From Calycina herbarum (taxonomy: Eukaryota > Ascomycota > Leotiomycetes > Helotiales > Pezizellaceae), in contig LLEY01000045.1 in the NCBI GenBank assembly GCA_001414485.1, positions 248,001 through 312,000 of the forward strand: 64,000 bases of DNA, read 5' to 3'. Under the pieces are notes generated by a model. It made no database searches. It was not told the origin of the DNA and worked only from the letters and a program-made list of their open reading frames with translations. Both the position numbers and the translations under genes were made by a program. How positions within the stretch are numbered: position 1 is the first letter of the stretch; the number at the start of each line of letters is the position of its first letter. This document shows, piece after piece, positions 1-9,944 of this stretch.

Positions 1-2
1 AA

Positions 3-3000
3 AACCAATGTGTCATCATTTCTGGAGAATCTGGCGCTGGAAAGACAGAGGCTGCGAAACGGCTGATGCAATACATTGCAAATGTTTCTGGCGGTGGAAA
101 CTCCTCGATTCAGGAAACGAAGGACATGGTACTTGCTACGAATCCCTTGTTGGAATCCTTTGGAAACGCGAAGACCCTACGAAACAACAATTCATCTCGA
201 TTCGGAAAATACTTACAATTACAATTCAATGCCCAGGGAGAACCAGTGGGTGCGGATATTACAAATTATTTGCTGGAGAAGAGTAGAGTGGTTGGGCAAA
301 TCGCAAATGAGCGAAACTTTCACATTTTCTACCAATTCACAAAAGGGGCATCATCAACCTACCGAACCAATTTAGGCATTCAAAAACCCGAAACATACCT
401 CTATACGAGCAAGTCGAAATGTTTAGATGTGGAAGGGATAGATGATCTTGCCGAGTACCAGGACACACTCAATGCAATGAAGGTCATTGGCTTATCGCAG
501 GCAGAGCAGGATGAAATCTTCAGAATGTTGGCTGCAGTATTGTGGGCTGGCAATATCCAGTTCGCAGAGGATAAAGATGGCAACGCCGCGGTGACAGATC
601 AGTCCGTGGTGGACTTTCTTGCCTACCTTCTGGAGGTGGATCCACAGCAACTCATCTCAGCAATCACCATCCGTATTCTAACTCCACGAAATGGGGAGGT
701 TATAGAATCGCCAGCAAATCCTTCACAAGCTATTGCTACAAGAGATGCTCTGGCGAAATCGATATACAACAACCTCTTTGATTGGATTGTTGAGCGTGTC
801 AATGTTGCATTAAAAGCCCGCGGAACGACAGCGCATTCAATCGGTATTCTCGACATCTACGGATTTGAAATTTTCGAGAAGAACAGTTTCGAGCAGCTGT
901 GTATCAACTACGTGAACGAGAAGTTACAGCAGATTTTTATTCAATTGACACTGAAGGCAGAACAAGAGGAGTATGACCGAGAACAGATCAAGTGGACGCC
1001 TATCAAATATTTTGACAATAAAATTGTCTGCGAACTTATTGAAAACACGAGGCCCCCAGGAATTTTCTCTGCTATGAAGGATGCCACCAAAACTGCACAT
1101 GCAGATCCCGCTGCTTGCGATCGAACCTTCATGACAGCAATCAACGGCATGTCAAATCCTCACTTGACTCCTCGCCAGGGTAATTTTATCATCAAACATT
1201 ACGCTGGTGATGTGAGTTATACTGTCGATGGTATTACCGATAAAAATAAGGATCAGCTCCTGAAAGGGCTACTCAACCTGTTCAGTCAAAGTGGTAACCA
1301 ATTCCTCCATAATCTGTTCCCTCACGAGGTTGACCAAGATAACCGAAAACAACCACCGTCAGCGGGTGACAAAATTAAAGCGTCTGCAAATGATCTTGTT
1401 GCGACCTTAATGAAAGCGCAACCCTCTTATATCCGAACAATCAAGCCTAACGAAAACAAATCCTGGTCTGAGTATAACGTCCCAAATGTCATGCATCAAA
1501 TCAAATATCTCGGTCTACAGGAGAACGTTCGAATTCGTCGTGCTGGGTTTGCGTACCGCCAGACATTTGATAAATTCGTAGAGCGTTTTTACCTTCTATC
1601 ACCCCAGACGTCATACGCTGGTGATTATACTTGGACTGGAGACTCAAAGTCTGGTGCGAAGCAAATTTTGAAGGATACCAGTATCCCTGCCGAGGAATTC
1701 CAGATGGGTGTAACGAAAGCATTCATCAAGGCCCCCGAGACTCTGTTTGCTCTGGAGCACATGCGAGATCGATACTGGCACAACATGGCTATTCGAATCC
1801 AACGCGTTTGGCGAGCATTCTTGCGCATTCGAATCGAGGCTGCTACACGAATCCAGCGGGTATGGAGAAAAAAGAGAATTGGTGCCGAGTTCCTTCTTTT
1901 AAGAGACAGAGGCCACAAGGTCCTCCAAGGACGAAAAGAAAGAAGGAGATTCAGTCTTCTGGGATCTAGACGATTCATGGGTGACTATCTTGGAGTCAAT
2001 GCCACTGGTGGGTCTGGAGCTCGAATTCGTAACTCTGCCAATATTCCTTCCAACGAACAGGCAGTCTTCTCCTGTCGTGGAGAAATTCTGGAAACCAAAT
2101 TTGGACGGTCGAGTAAACTCAGTCCTCGAATTCTGGTCCTAACAAAAGGGAAGTTCTACATTATCGCGCAGCATTTGGTAAACAAGCAAGTTCAGGTTGC
2201 CATCGAACGTGCTATTCCACTTGGCGCTATCAAGTTCGTTGGTGTCTCGGTCTGCAGAGATGATTGGTTTTCGTTGGGAGTGGGATCTCCTCAAGAGGCT
2301 GATCCCCTACTGACCTGTGTTCTGAAAACTGAACTGTTTACGCATATGCAAGGTGCAATGCCTGGTGGATTCACATTGAAAATTGCCGATGCAATAGAAT
2401 ACGCCAAAAAGCCAAACAAGATGCAGATGGTGAAGGTAATTAAGGACTCTCAAGTCAAAGAGGACTACTATAAGAGTGGTGCTGTTCATACCACTCAAGG
2501 AGAGCCACCAAATTCAGTTTCTCGACCACTGCCCAAGGGAAAGCCAATACCAGCGAAACCTTTTACCAAGGGACGACTTATCAAGCCCGGTGGCCCTGGT
2601 GGTCGCCCCTCCAGAGTCACCAACACGTCTACAAGAAACACCAAACCTGTTGCTCAACCTCGCGGGTCAGCTTCGGCTGGAAGAAGTTTACCCCCTCAGC
2701 CAGTCGCAGCAGTTGCAGCTTCCATCCCAAATCATACTAGGAATGTACCGTCAGCATCTTCAGCTCGTTCTGTGCCTCCACCACCTCCGCCTGCTCCACC
2801 TGCTGCCAAACCGGCCAAACCTAGAGAGCCTCAGTTTAAGGTGTTATACGAGTTCTCGGGCCAGAGCGCAAACGAGATCACGTTAACACCTGGTGACATC
2901 GTCTCCGTCCTCAAGAAAGAAAACAATGGTAATTCCCTTCCTTCCCTCATTTTATATTTAATACTTGTACTAATTTTTTCAAAAGGATGGTGGCTCGCCA

Positions 3001-3344
3001 AAACCGCTTCAGGTTCAGAAGGATGGGCTCCCTCAGCCTACCTCGAGGAAATCGTCGTCGCACCACCGCCCCCGCCTCCTGTGGTGAGACCTACACCTCC
3101 TCCCCCACCAGCAGCAAAGACAAATGGCCGCGCAAAACCCACACCGCCCGCGAAAAGACCAGTGGCAGGAAGAAAGCCCGCACCTCCTCCGGCTCCTAGG
3201 GACTCTGGCATGAGTCTCAATGGAAATGGGACAGATAGCGGGAGGAGTACGCCTACGCCTAGTCTAGCTGGTGGGTTGGCGGAGGCGTTGAGGGCGAGAC
3301 AAAGTGCGATGCAGAAGGGGAAGGATGATGATGATGATTGGTAG
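3..3344 (+). CDS. myoA: class I myosin (MyoA/Myo5 type), 3' part, 5' end outside window
   Basis: Actin-based motor of endocytic patches and hyphal tips. The window starts inside the motor, just before the P-loop GESGAGKTE (about residues 8-16 of the fragment). It continues through actin-binding segments, two IQ motifs (IQRVWRAF and IQRVWRKK), a TH1 membrane-binding region (about 660-820), a Pro/Ala-rich TH2 region, an SH3 domain (about 943-998) and an acidic tail ending DDDDDW, which would engage Arp2/3. Exons are 3-2928 and 2986-3344. The 57-bp intron (donor GGTAATTC, branch TACTAAT, acceptor AAAAG) joins the SH3 motif as NNGWWLAK. Its length is a multiple of three with no stop, so an unspliced reading would carry 19 extra hydrophobic residues. 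The spliced fragment is 1094 residues. The residue 16 positions before DALAK (codon 696-698), the TEDS site, is Glu. Identity is very secure. Confidence 0.97.
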   Translation, partial: NQCVIISGESGAGKTEAAKRLMQYIANVSGGGNSSIQETKDMVLATNPLLESFGNAKTLRNNNSSRFGKYLQLQFNAQGEPVGADITNYLLEKSRVVGQIANERNFHIFYQFTKGASSTYRTNLGIQKPETYLYTSKSKCLDVEGIDDLAEYQDTLNAMKVIGLSQAEQDEIFRMLAAVLWAGNIQFAEDKDGNAAVTDQSVVDFLAYLLEVDPQQLISAITIRILTPRNGEVIESPANPSQAIATRDALAKSIYNNLFDWIVERVNVALKARGTTAHSIGILDIYGFEIFEKNSFEQLCINYVNEKLQQIFIQLTLKAEQEEYDREQIKWTPIKYFDNKIVCELIENTRPPGIFSAMKDATKTAHADPAACDRTFMTAINGMSNPHLTPRQGNFIIKHYAGDVSYTVDGITDKNKDQLLKGLLNLFSQSGNQFLHNLFPHEVDQDNRKQPPSAGDKIKASANDLVATLMKAQPSYIRTIKPNENKSWSEYNVPNVMHQIKYLGLQENVRIRRAGFAYRQTFDKFVERFYLLSPQTSYAGDYTWTGDSKSGAKQILKDTSIPAEEFQMGVTKAFIKAPETLFALEHMRDRYWHNMAIRIQRVWRAFLRIRIEAATRIQRVWRKKRIGAEFLLLRDRGHKVLQGRKERRRFSLLGSRRFMGDYLGVNATGGSGARIRNSANIPSNEQAVFSCRGEILETKFGRSSKLSPRILVLTKGKFYIIAQHLVNKQVQVAIERAIPLGAIKFVGVSVCRDDWFSLGVGSPQEADPLLTCVLKTELFTHMQGAMPGGFTLKIADAIEYAKKPNKMQMVKVIKDSQVKEDYYKSGAVHTTQGEPPNSVSRPLPKGKPIPAKPFTKGRLIKPGGPGGRPSRVTNTSTRNTKPVAQPRGSASAGRSLPPQPVAAVAASIPNHTRNVPSASSARSVPPPPPPAPPAAKPAKPREPQFKVLYEFSGQSANEITLTPGDIVSVLKKENNGNSLPSLILYLILVLIFSKGWWLAKTASGSEGWAPSAYLEEIVVAPPPPPPVVRPTPPPPPAAKTNGRAKPTPPAKRPVAGRKPAPPPAPRDSGMSLNGNGTDSGRSTPTPSLAGGLAEALRARQSAMQKGKDDDDDW
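2929..2985 (+). other. myosin-I SH3 intron, 3n and stop-free
   Basis: Intron of 57 bp with GT donor, TACTAAT branch site and AAAAG acceptor. It interrupts the SH3 domain between NNG and WWLAK. Because it keeps the frame and has no stop, automated callers may read through it. Confidence 0.9.
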
Positions 3345-4569
3345 ATGATAAGATGATATTATGTTAGTCGTTTCGAGTCGCTTGTTGTTGTTCTTCTCCT
3401 GAGATGAAGTTTTTGCTTTTTTTGCGTTTGGATGGTTTTAAGCGTGACGAACGACATAGATGAGCGATACAAAATCGGGAGGTTTCTTGCGGAGGGATGA
3501 TTGATTTTTAGCGAGTCTCTTGAGTTGCGCTTAGAAGACTTGGTCAGTGCTGGGAGATGGGGGACGGGGAGATATAGAATAGTGGATGGATGGGGGTGCA
3601 TAAATTGTACAAATTGTTTATTGTTGATGTTCGTATCTGTGTTTAATACTCGAGTCTTCCGTCAAATACTTTAGTGTTGATTTTAGTTGGCATCTGATTT
3701 TCTTCTCAGGAACTTCCACGAATGCCCGAAAAATGAGAACGATGAGGGGATATTTATCAATTAAACGACCCCTTTGACCTCATAGACTTTGGATTTCATG
3801 CTCGTAGAGAAGGTCCTGTCGCTTTTGCATATTGTAAAAGAGGACTGCCATGAGATGAGATTAGTTTTAGATAATTCTATTCAGATAGCACAGTTTCTTA
3901 CTTTTGACATCTAATCACACCCCTATGAATGAGAGAATTTTATATTACTGACAGAGTTGATTGTCTCATCATCAACACTGTATTAAATGAGTTGAGTAGA
4001 GTAATCGCCTGTGACTCTACTCTACTCTACTTTACTTGGCTTTGGGTTACTTGGGGTAACTTAAAGTATCTTAAGCCGATACGGACCGATACAGATCGAA
4101 TGTTCGGGGTGGCATAGGAGTAGTTCAGCGAGTCGAGTTAAAGGAAACTCTCTGCATTCCTAGCTAAAGAATGTACTCTTTTTATCTTGAGTGAGTTACT
4201 CCAAGTAGAAGAAATCCATCACTCTACTTTTCTCTACTTGTCCCGATTTTTGGACTAATTAACTTAACTCTACTCTACTCTCAAGTAACACTGAGTTACT
4301 CTGACTTCTCAGGTAATTTGTGAGTACACTGATTAACGAAGTGAATAGAATTAATGCCCTGGTTTTATTCGAAAATTTCAAGTTCATCAAGTAAGTCATT
4401 CTTATTCGCAGAATTTTTGAGGGTTGATTCCCAATTTTCATCACAATACCCTAACCTCCAAAGCATAAAAGACAGTTGTTTTCTCTCCCAAAATAGCATC
4501 GAGGCCATCACTTATCAGACCTCATCTCAACTTTCACGGCACCATAGAGTCCAAAGTACCCGCTCAATA
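3345..4569. other. intergenic, with ACTCTACTCTAC-rich repeat patch
   Basis: No gene is supported. From about 3975 to 4330 the DNA is dense in GAGTA and ACTCTACT words on both strands, giving weak inverted-repeat character. This resembles the GAGTAACTC words of the repeats near 5.4, 38 and 52.6 kb, but I cannot align it convincingly with them. Confidence 0.5.
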
Positions 4570-4992
4570 ATGCATCTCACACGTGCCTTACCGAGCATAC
4601 TTCCTCTCCTCCTAACAACAACCTTGTTCACCAACCGCGCCCTCGCAGAACCATCCTTCTCATTCCCAACCTGCCACCCAAAAGCAGGAAAGCATCACCT
4701 CTTATACCACAGTCTACGCGCCGGCCAAGATATCACCCTCGACATTCTCGATGCAAATTGCCAGGGTATCTATCAAGAAAGGGTCCCCCATCGAGCGAAC
4801 GGGGGAAGTAAACCCGATAATAGAACATTTGATATTCATGGGTGGAATCAACCGGTGACTATTGGGTGGGTAGAACAAAATTGGAGTTACATGTTAGGTC
4901 CAATTGTGCGATGGGATGGGAAGGAGTTTGAGCCGGGTGAATGTGGGACGAGGACTCAGACTGAGGAAACTGTTTGTATTACTGAATTTTGA
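4570..4992 (+). CDS. small secreted protein, four cysteines
   Basis: Single-exon protein of 140 residues. Residues 1-26 form a signal peptide (basic start, Leu-rich core LLLTTTLF, cleavage likely after ALA). The mature part has four cysteines (in TCHPKAG, NCQG, ECGTR and VCITEF), enough for two disulphides, an N-glycosylation site (NRT) and several Trp residues (HGWNQP, IGWVEQNWSY). The ATG at 4570 is chosen because it begins the signal peptide; the frame is open upstream but codes nothing signal-like. I do not recognise a family. Size and layout fit the secreted-protein class that includes fungal effectors, which is inference only. Confidence 0.7.
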   Translation: MHLTRALPSILPLLLTTTLFTNRALAEPSFSFPTCHPKAGKHHLLYHSLRAGQDITLDILDANCQGIYQERVPHRANGGSKPDNRTFDIHGWNQPVTIGWVEQNWSYMLGPIVRWDGKEFEPGECGTRTQTEETVCITEF

Positions 4993-6110
4993 GGGGGAGG
5001 TAGATAGGTGTTGTGTATAAGAGTGGGAGCAATCTAGGTGGCAGGACGAGAAAGAGACGAGGGATTGAGAGTGGTATTTTTTTCTGAGGAAACAATGACT
5101 TTTCTAACCGAGGAAAGGCTCGAATGGATGTCAAGAGCTTGCCGCCTGCGACACGAGAAATGAGAAAGCAAATACCTCCTCACAATTAACTGCGAATAGT
5201 TTGAATTATTGCAGTTTTTATTGTCCACCATCGGTAGCCTGCGTTATAGTTACTCCAAGAATTGGGGATGTATGAATACTATTAGTCTCTTAACTAGATG
5301 TCAGTATTCTCGTTATCCACCCACAACTTCGTAACGAGAACCTCAACTCACCTGATGTTTTATGTGACTCGGTTTGGGCGTAAGTGTTTTGTGAGTGAGC
5401 GGGGTAGTGTGGAGTTACTCGCAGCTTACCCACAAGCAAGATAAGTTGGCAGCTTACTCACGAGTAACTCGTAGCTTACTCAATCTTGATGTGGGGGCCA
5501 AAAGGTCGCCAGTAAGCTGTAGCTTCCCCACGAGTAACTCACAGCTTACTTGTAACTTACACGCAAGTAACTTATGGCTTCCCCCTCTGAAGTTATTTCT
5601 TTCTTTCCTACCAAAATACCATTCAAGCCGCAAGTCAAATTTCTCTCAACTTTACAATACCACTTAACAGTTAAGTCTTGATTTGAATCGGTTCTTGAGT
5701 TACTTGCTTGATCACTTTTACAACGCCAAAGCCTAAAGTTACCAAAGATGAAGAGCTGTTTGTAAATTATGTGGACTTGGTTTGATAGGTATTAAGACAC
5801 CTTTGTAAATGAGACATCGCAGTTGAGCCTTACTTGGTCTAATCCAGAGCTCTGTGAATGAGACGTCTTTGTACCACCGACACTGTTGATTGTTTTATTG
5901 TCAAGCGAGAGCTGTGACGAGAGATGGCTTGCTCTCACTCTGAGCCGAGAAGAGAAGACGAGGTATTGACATTCTTCACTTACCAAGACTTTGCGAGGGT
6001 TCTATTCAAAAGTCTCCGCTACGTGAGACACCATCCTCGTTCTACAAGCTTATTTTTCATTCCAATTCCTATAGTATCCAAAACGCCAACCCATCTAAAT
6101 ACAACCACAT
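4993..6110. other. intergenic between secreted protein and quinone oxidoreductase
   Basis: No gene is supported. The middle holds the GAGTAACTC/AGCTTACTC repeat listed separately. The last part is the 3' flank of the reverse-strand oxidoreductase. Confidence 0.5.
5390..5585. repeat. GAGTAACTC / AGCTTACTC short-motif repeat
   Basis: A run of alternating words such as CGAGTAACTC and GCAGCTTACTCA, about every 20-30 bp. The same vocabulary forms the core of the two longer, mutually inverted repeats near 38.0 and 52.6 kb, so this is probably a truncated member of that dispersed family. Confidence 0.65.
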
Positions 6111-7208
6111 CTACAACTTACTCTCCCCCTCCTGCGGAACCTTAACAACAACCTTGCCCCAAGTCCCCCTACTGCCCAAACTCTCCAGCGCCTCACCCAC
6201 ACTCTCCAACCCCACAAACTCCTTATCAGTAAACACCGTTCCTCTAAACTTCCCCTCGTCAATAAGTTTGAAAATGCCGTCCCAGACGACATCAATCACC
6301 TCCGGCTCATTAATCGTATAAGCACCCCAGTGAAGTCCCACAATCGAGATATTTTTCAGAAGGACCTTATTCAAGGCGAGTTTTTCGATGGAACCAGCTG
6401 CGAAACCGACAACGAGGAGACGACCGTTCCAGCGGGTGCATTTTGTGGATAGGTCTATGAGGCCGACGGGGTCGAAGACTATATCCACCCCCCTTCCTTT
6501 TGGAGTGAGTTTTTTTACTTGGGCAGGCCAGGTGGGGTCGGTATAGTCGATCGTGTAATCCGCACCAAAAGATTTTGCAACCTCGAGTTTATGTTTCGTC
6601 CCAGCGGTCGCGATAACCGTTGCTCCAAACGCCTTAGCTATCTGCACAGCAGCTAGACCTACACCTCCCGCAGCAGCATGCACAAGCACCCAATCTCCCT
6701 CCTTAACTCCCGCTCTCGTCACCAACGCTCCATAACTCGTGGGAGCTGTAACGAATAACCCCGCGGCCTCGAAGAAAGACCATCCATTTGGTACGGGTCT
6801 TAATTGTTTTTCTTCCGCACAAATCTGTGTCGCGTATCCGCCTTGTGAGGCACCGAAAACTTTATCTCCTTTTTTGAATTTCGGATTGGGGAGGGAAGAG
6901 GGGACGGAGATGATTGTGCCTGAGAATTCGGAGCCGGACACCCAAGGTAGAGGAGGCTGGTGTTGGTATTTCCCCCGGATTTGGAGGAGGTCGAAGAAGT
7001 TTGTTGCTGTTGCTTGGATGGAGATCAGGTATTCCGAGGATGAGGGTTTGGGATCTGGAAGAGTTGTGACGGTGAGGTCGGAGGGACCCTATGGTGTTGG
7101 TTAGTTCTATTTTTGGCATGAGCATTCCATTGGGATTTGGGGAGAGGAAGGATAAGTAGGTGACTGAGAGCTTACCTTGACGTATTCTTTTATTTGGATT
7201 CCGCGCAT
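6111..7208 (-). CDS. zinc-free medium-chain quinone oxidoreductase
   Basis: Predicted NAD(P)H:quinone reductase-like enzyme of 336 residues, likely cytosolic. Exon 1 is 7208-7176 (MRGIQIKEYVK) and exon 2 is 7088-6111; the 87-bp intron has donor GTAAGC and acceptor CATAG, phase 0. The N-terminal GroES-like half holds FFDLLQIRGKYQ and GSEFSGTI. The Rossmann NADP-binding loop AAAGGVGLAAVQIAK lies at about 149-163. Typical QOR segments follow (GVDIVFDPVG, GRLLVVGFAAG). The catalytic and structural zinc cysteines of alcohol dehydrogenases are absent, as expected for this branch. Closest named type is mammalian QORL2 / plant quinone oxidoreductase; the substrate cannot be set from sequence. No upstream ATG gives a better N-terminus. 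Confidence 0.9.
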
Positions 7209-8004
7209 TTTGGGATTGAGTTTCTCGTTTTAATGAGTTAGGAGTATATAGACAGTATGAGGAAGGGAAATATATAGTGATTTATTCCAGGTAAATATGT
7301 TACAAGAGGTATAGTAATTGTACAAAAGAACAGTGAGAGAGGAGTGAGATCGAGAGCTCCAATTGATAAGCCCGAGACGCGGGGAGCCGAGGCTTGAACC
7401 GTTCCAGGTTGCAGGGGTACGAATCACGTGAGTAAATGTAGTTGTCCGCTCTTGTGAGCTTGTGAGCTTGTGAGGTGCCTTCTGCAACGTTACGAGGGAG
7501 TACCAACAGAAGCCCCGCGACCTTCGCTGAGGTGTCGGGAGGAATTGAGCTCAAGTCTAAGTCTATAGCAGAAGAGCTTCTTGAACTAAAGTACTAGTGT
7601 TAGATATCGAAAGTGGAGTTGACAATAACTGTGGCTTGAGAAGGCAATAGATGGAGATGGAAGATGAGTCCTCATCAGCAAGCAACCTGTTATTGGTGTA
7701 TTCCCCAAAATCGAATTCCAACATTCACTCTCTCCGTATCGAAAAAAGCGACTTTAAAACCAAATACTTTGCCCAAAGAGACACCAGACTTAGTGAACAC
7801 TTTCTCTTGATAACTCGTAACCTCGACTACCAATCAACCCCCCTGTCCTGGAAGCGAACCCGGACGAGGCTCAACGTCATTCTAGCCGCCTGCGAGCTGC
7901 ACTGCAGACTGCAGACTGCCTTTTGGCACCGCAAGATCTCCAAACCTTTCTCTGGCATCCAAACCCCTCCACACCACTTTCACCCCTCCAGCCAGTCCAC
8001 CAAA
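7209..8004. other. shared upstream region of oxidoreductase and dsk2
   Basis: Divergent upstream region of about 800 bp. It is pyrimidine-rich next to the dsk2 ATG. An open frame extends upstream of 8005 but has no coding character. No tRNA or other gene seen. Confidence 0.5.
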
Positions 8005-9390
8005 ATGGCCTCCGAAGAGAGAACTCCCGACGAGAGCACCGTCCCCACCGTCCCCACCGTCCCCACCGTCACCTTCAAAGTCAAGACCTCGAGCGACGGC
8101 AACCACACCATCACCATGCCCGCCACAGCCTCCGTCCTCTCCCTCAAGACCAAATTGGCCGGCGACGATTTCGAGAAGATCCCCGTCGAGCGCCAACGCC
8201 TCATCTACTCGGGACGCGTGATGAAGAACGAGGATCCGCTGAGCACATACAACATCAAGGCCGGAAACACGATACATATGGTCAAGAGCGCCCAAAGTAA
8301 TACCACCCAGAACGCCGCGGCTTCGGGCGCAACGATACCTGGTGCGGGCGTGCCGACGAATATGGCTGCTGGGACGGCGAATAATCCGTTGGCGGGGTTG
8401 ACGGGTGCGCGATATGCGGGACATGTTCCTTTACCGGGTGCGGAGATGTTTGGTGCTGATGGTGGTGTTCGTCCTTCCTCTCCTCTCCTCCCCTCTATCT
8501 CTCACTGTTATGTTTTGTTTTTGTATACTAATGAGATACTTGTACAGATGGGCGCTCCCCCCTCCGAAGACCAAATGGCCCAAATGCTCGAAGACCCCAA
8601 CATCCAACAAACCATGAACGAAGCCCTCCAAAACCCCGCCATGATCGACATGATGATCAACTCCATCCCCGGGCTCCGCGACAACCCTCAAGCCCGCCAG
8701 ATGCTGCAATCCGAGGAATTCAGACGCATGATGACGAATCCCGAGGCCATGCGACAGGCTGCGCAGATGCAGCGACTTATGAGGGGTACTGGGGGAGCTT
8801 CTGCCTTCCCAGCTCCTGGGGTCACGGATATGACTCCTGGTGCGCAGACAGGAACAAATACGACCGGGACACCAGTAGCGAATCCTAATCCTTTTGCGAT
8901 GTTTGGTCCCCCTGGAGGAGCGGGTGCGAATCCCTTGACTGCGATGCTTGGTGGTCAAGGTGCTGCAGCAGGCTCACCTCGAGCCCCAGGTTCGAGTCCG
9001 CCAGCCGGTACAGATGCAGCTGCGAATCCCTTCGCCTCGCTATTTGGCGGTGCAGGCGCTGGAGCTGGTGCTGGTGCTGGTGCTGGTGCTGGTGCTGGAG
9101 GAGCAGCCAACCCATTCGGACTTCCTCCCATGACACCCGAGATGATGGAACAAGCTATGGCGATGATAGGGGGCCGTGGTGGTGGTAATCTTTTTGGTGG
9201 TCTGGGAGGTGGTTTAGGTGGTGCTGGTAGTCCTCCGCCGCCGGCAGATACGAGACCGCCTGAGGAAATATATGCGGATCAGTTGAGGCAGTTGAATGAT
9301 ATGGGGTTCTTTGATTTTGATCGGAATGTGCAGGCGTTGAGACGGAGTGGGGGGAGTGTGCAAGGGGCTATTGAGCAGTTGCTGTCGTAA
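8005..9390 (+). CDS. dsk2: ubiquilin-like shuttle factor Dsk2
   Basis: Carries ubiquitinated clients to the proteasome. The protein has 434 residues: a ubiquitin-like domain (about 22-94, with RQRLIYSGRVM and NIKAGNTIHMV), an STI1 repeat (about 165-225, NPAMIDMMINSIPGL), a long low-complexity linker, and a C-terminal UBA domain (391-434, LNDMGFFDF...GGSVQGAIEQLLS). Exons are 8005-8466 and 8548-9390. The 81-bp intron has a TACTAAT branch site; it is again 3n and stop-free, so read-through would add 27 residues. The start at 8005 (CCAAAATGG) is taken because the reading upstream is not ubiquilin-like. Odd points: a VPT tandem (about 13-22) and a (GA)n run encoded near 9050-9100, both from short DNA repeats. 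Confidence 0.96.
   Translation: MASEERTPDESTVPTVPTVPTVTFKVKTSSDGNHTITMPATASVLSLKTKLAGDDFEKIPVERQRLIYSGRVMKNEDPLSTYNIKAGNTIHMVKSAQSNTTQNAAASGATIPGAGVPTNMAAGTANNPLAGLTGARYAGHVPLPGAEMFGADGGVRPSSPLLPSISHCYVLFLYTNEILVQMGAPPSEDQMAQMLEDPNIQQTMNEALQNPAMIDMMINSIPGLRDNPQARQMLQSEEFRRMMTNPEAMRQAAQMQRLMRGTGGASAFPAPGVTDMTPGAQTGTNTTGTPVANPNPFAMFGPPGGAGANPLTAMLGGQGAAAGSPRAPGSSPPAGTDAAANPFASLFGGAGAGAGAGAGAGAGAGGAANPFGLPPMTPEMMEQAMAMIGGRGGGNLFGGLGGGLGGAGSPPPPADTRPPEEIYADQLRQLNDMGFFDFDRNVQALRRSGGSVQGAIEQLLS
8041..8070 (+). repeat. 9-bp coding tandem in dsk2 N-terminus
   Basis: Three copies of the 9-bp unit GTCCCCACC encode VPTVPTVPT just ahead of the ubiquitin-like domain. Likely length-variable between strains. 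Confidence 0.8.
9055..9105 (+). repeat. GGTGCT coding microsatellite in dsk2 linker
   Basis: A GGTGCT-type hexanucleotide run encodes a Gly-Ala stretch in the disordered linker between the STI1 and UBA domains. Confidence 0.8.
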
Positions 9391-9944
9391 GGGTGTGCGA
9401 TGGAAAGAGAAACATAGGCTTGTTATAAAGCAAGCGTCTACCTTTTGATTTTGGGAGAGTATCTAAGGCTAGGGGTTTAGGGGGGGAGCGTGAGCCGAAT
9501 GCTTTTTATAGCATATTTTCCAATACCATGGATGTGGTGTGAACGTCGTGAATATGGATGGATTGATGAGAATAGTGAGTGTCATATGTGTTAGCAAGCC
9601 GCAAGGCATGAGCGGTCCTTTTTTGTCCTCTGTTTCGGGATGAAGTGGGTAGCAAATTAGAGGGCTAATAATACATTTTCTTCTTTCATTTTTACACTTT
9701 CTTCGAGCTGGCCCTTCTCTGGATTCCATTGCATTTGCATCTTTTTGCTCGCATTCTGCCTCCTCACTCTTTACTTTTTTCTTCTTTTCTTGTATTTACT
9801 AGTAGCCAAACAAACGTTTTCCACCCCCTTTTTCTTACGAGCCTTCAAACACGTTTTCTTAGGTGGTGAATGCGGTACTTGGGTGGTATATATGACAACG
9901 GAAAGTATCCTGTATCCTTTTCATCGCGAAATCAAAGCAACGAC
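9391..9944. other. dsk2 3' flank
   Basis: No gene seen. Contains the probable 3' UTR and a pyrimidine-rich stretch at about 9680-9800. Confidence 0.5.

Noticed and set aside
8431..9136. Antisense open frames in dsk2
   Set aside because: They arise from the Gly/Ala/Pro-rich low-complexity sense strand.
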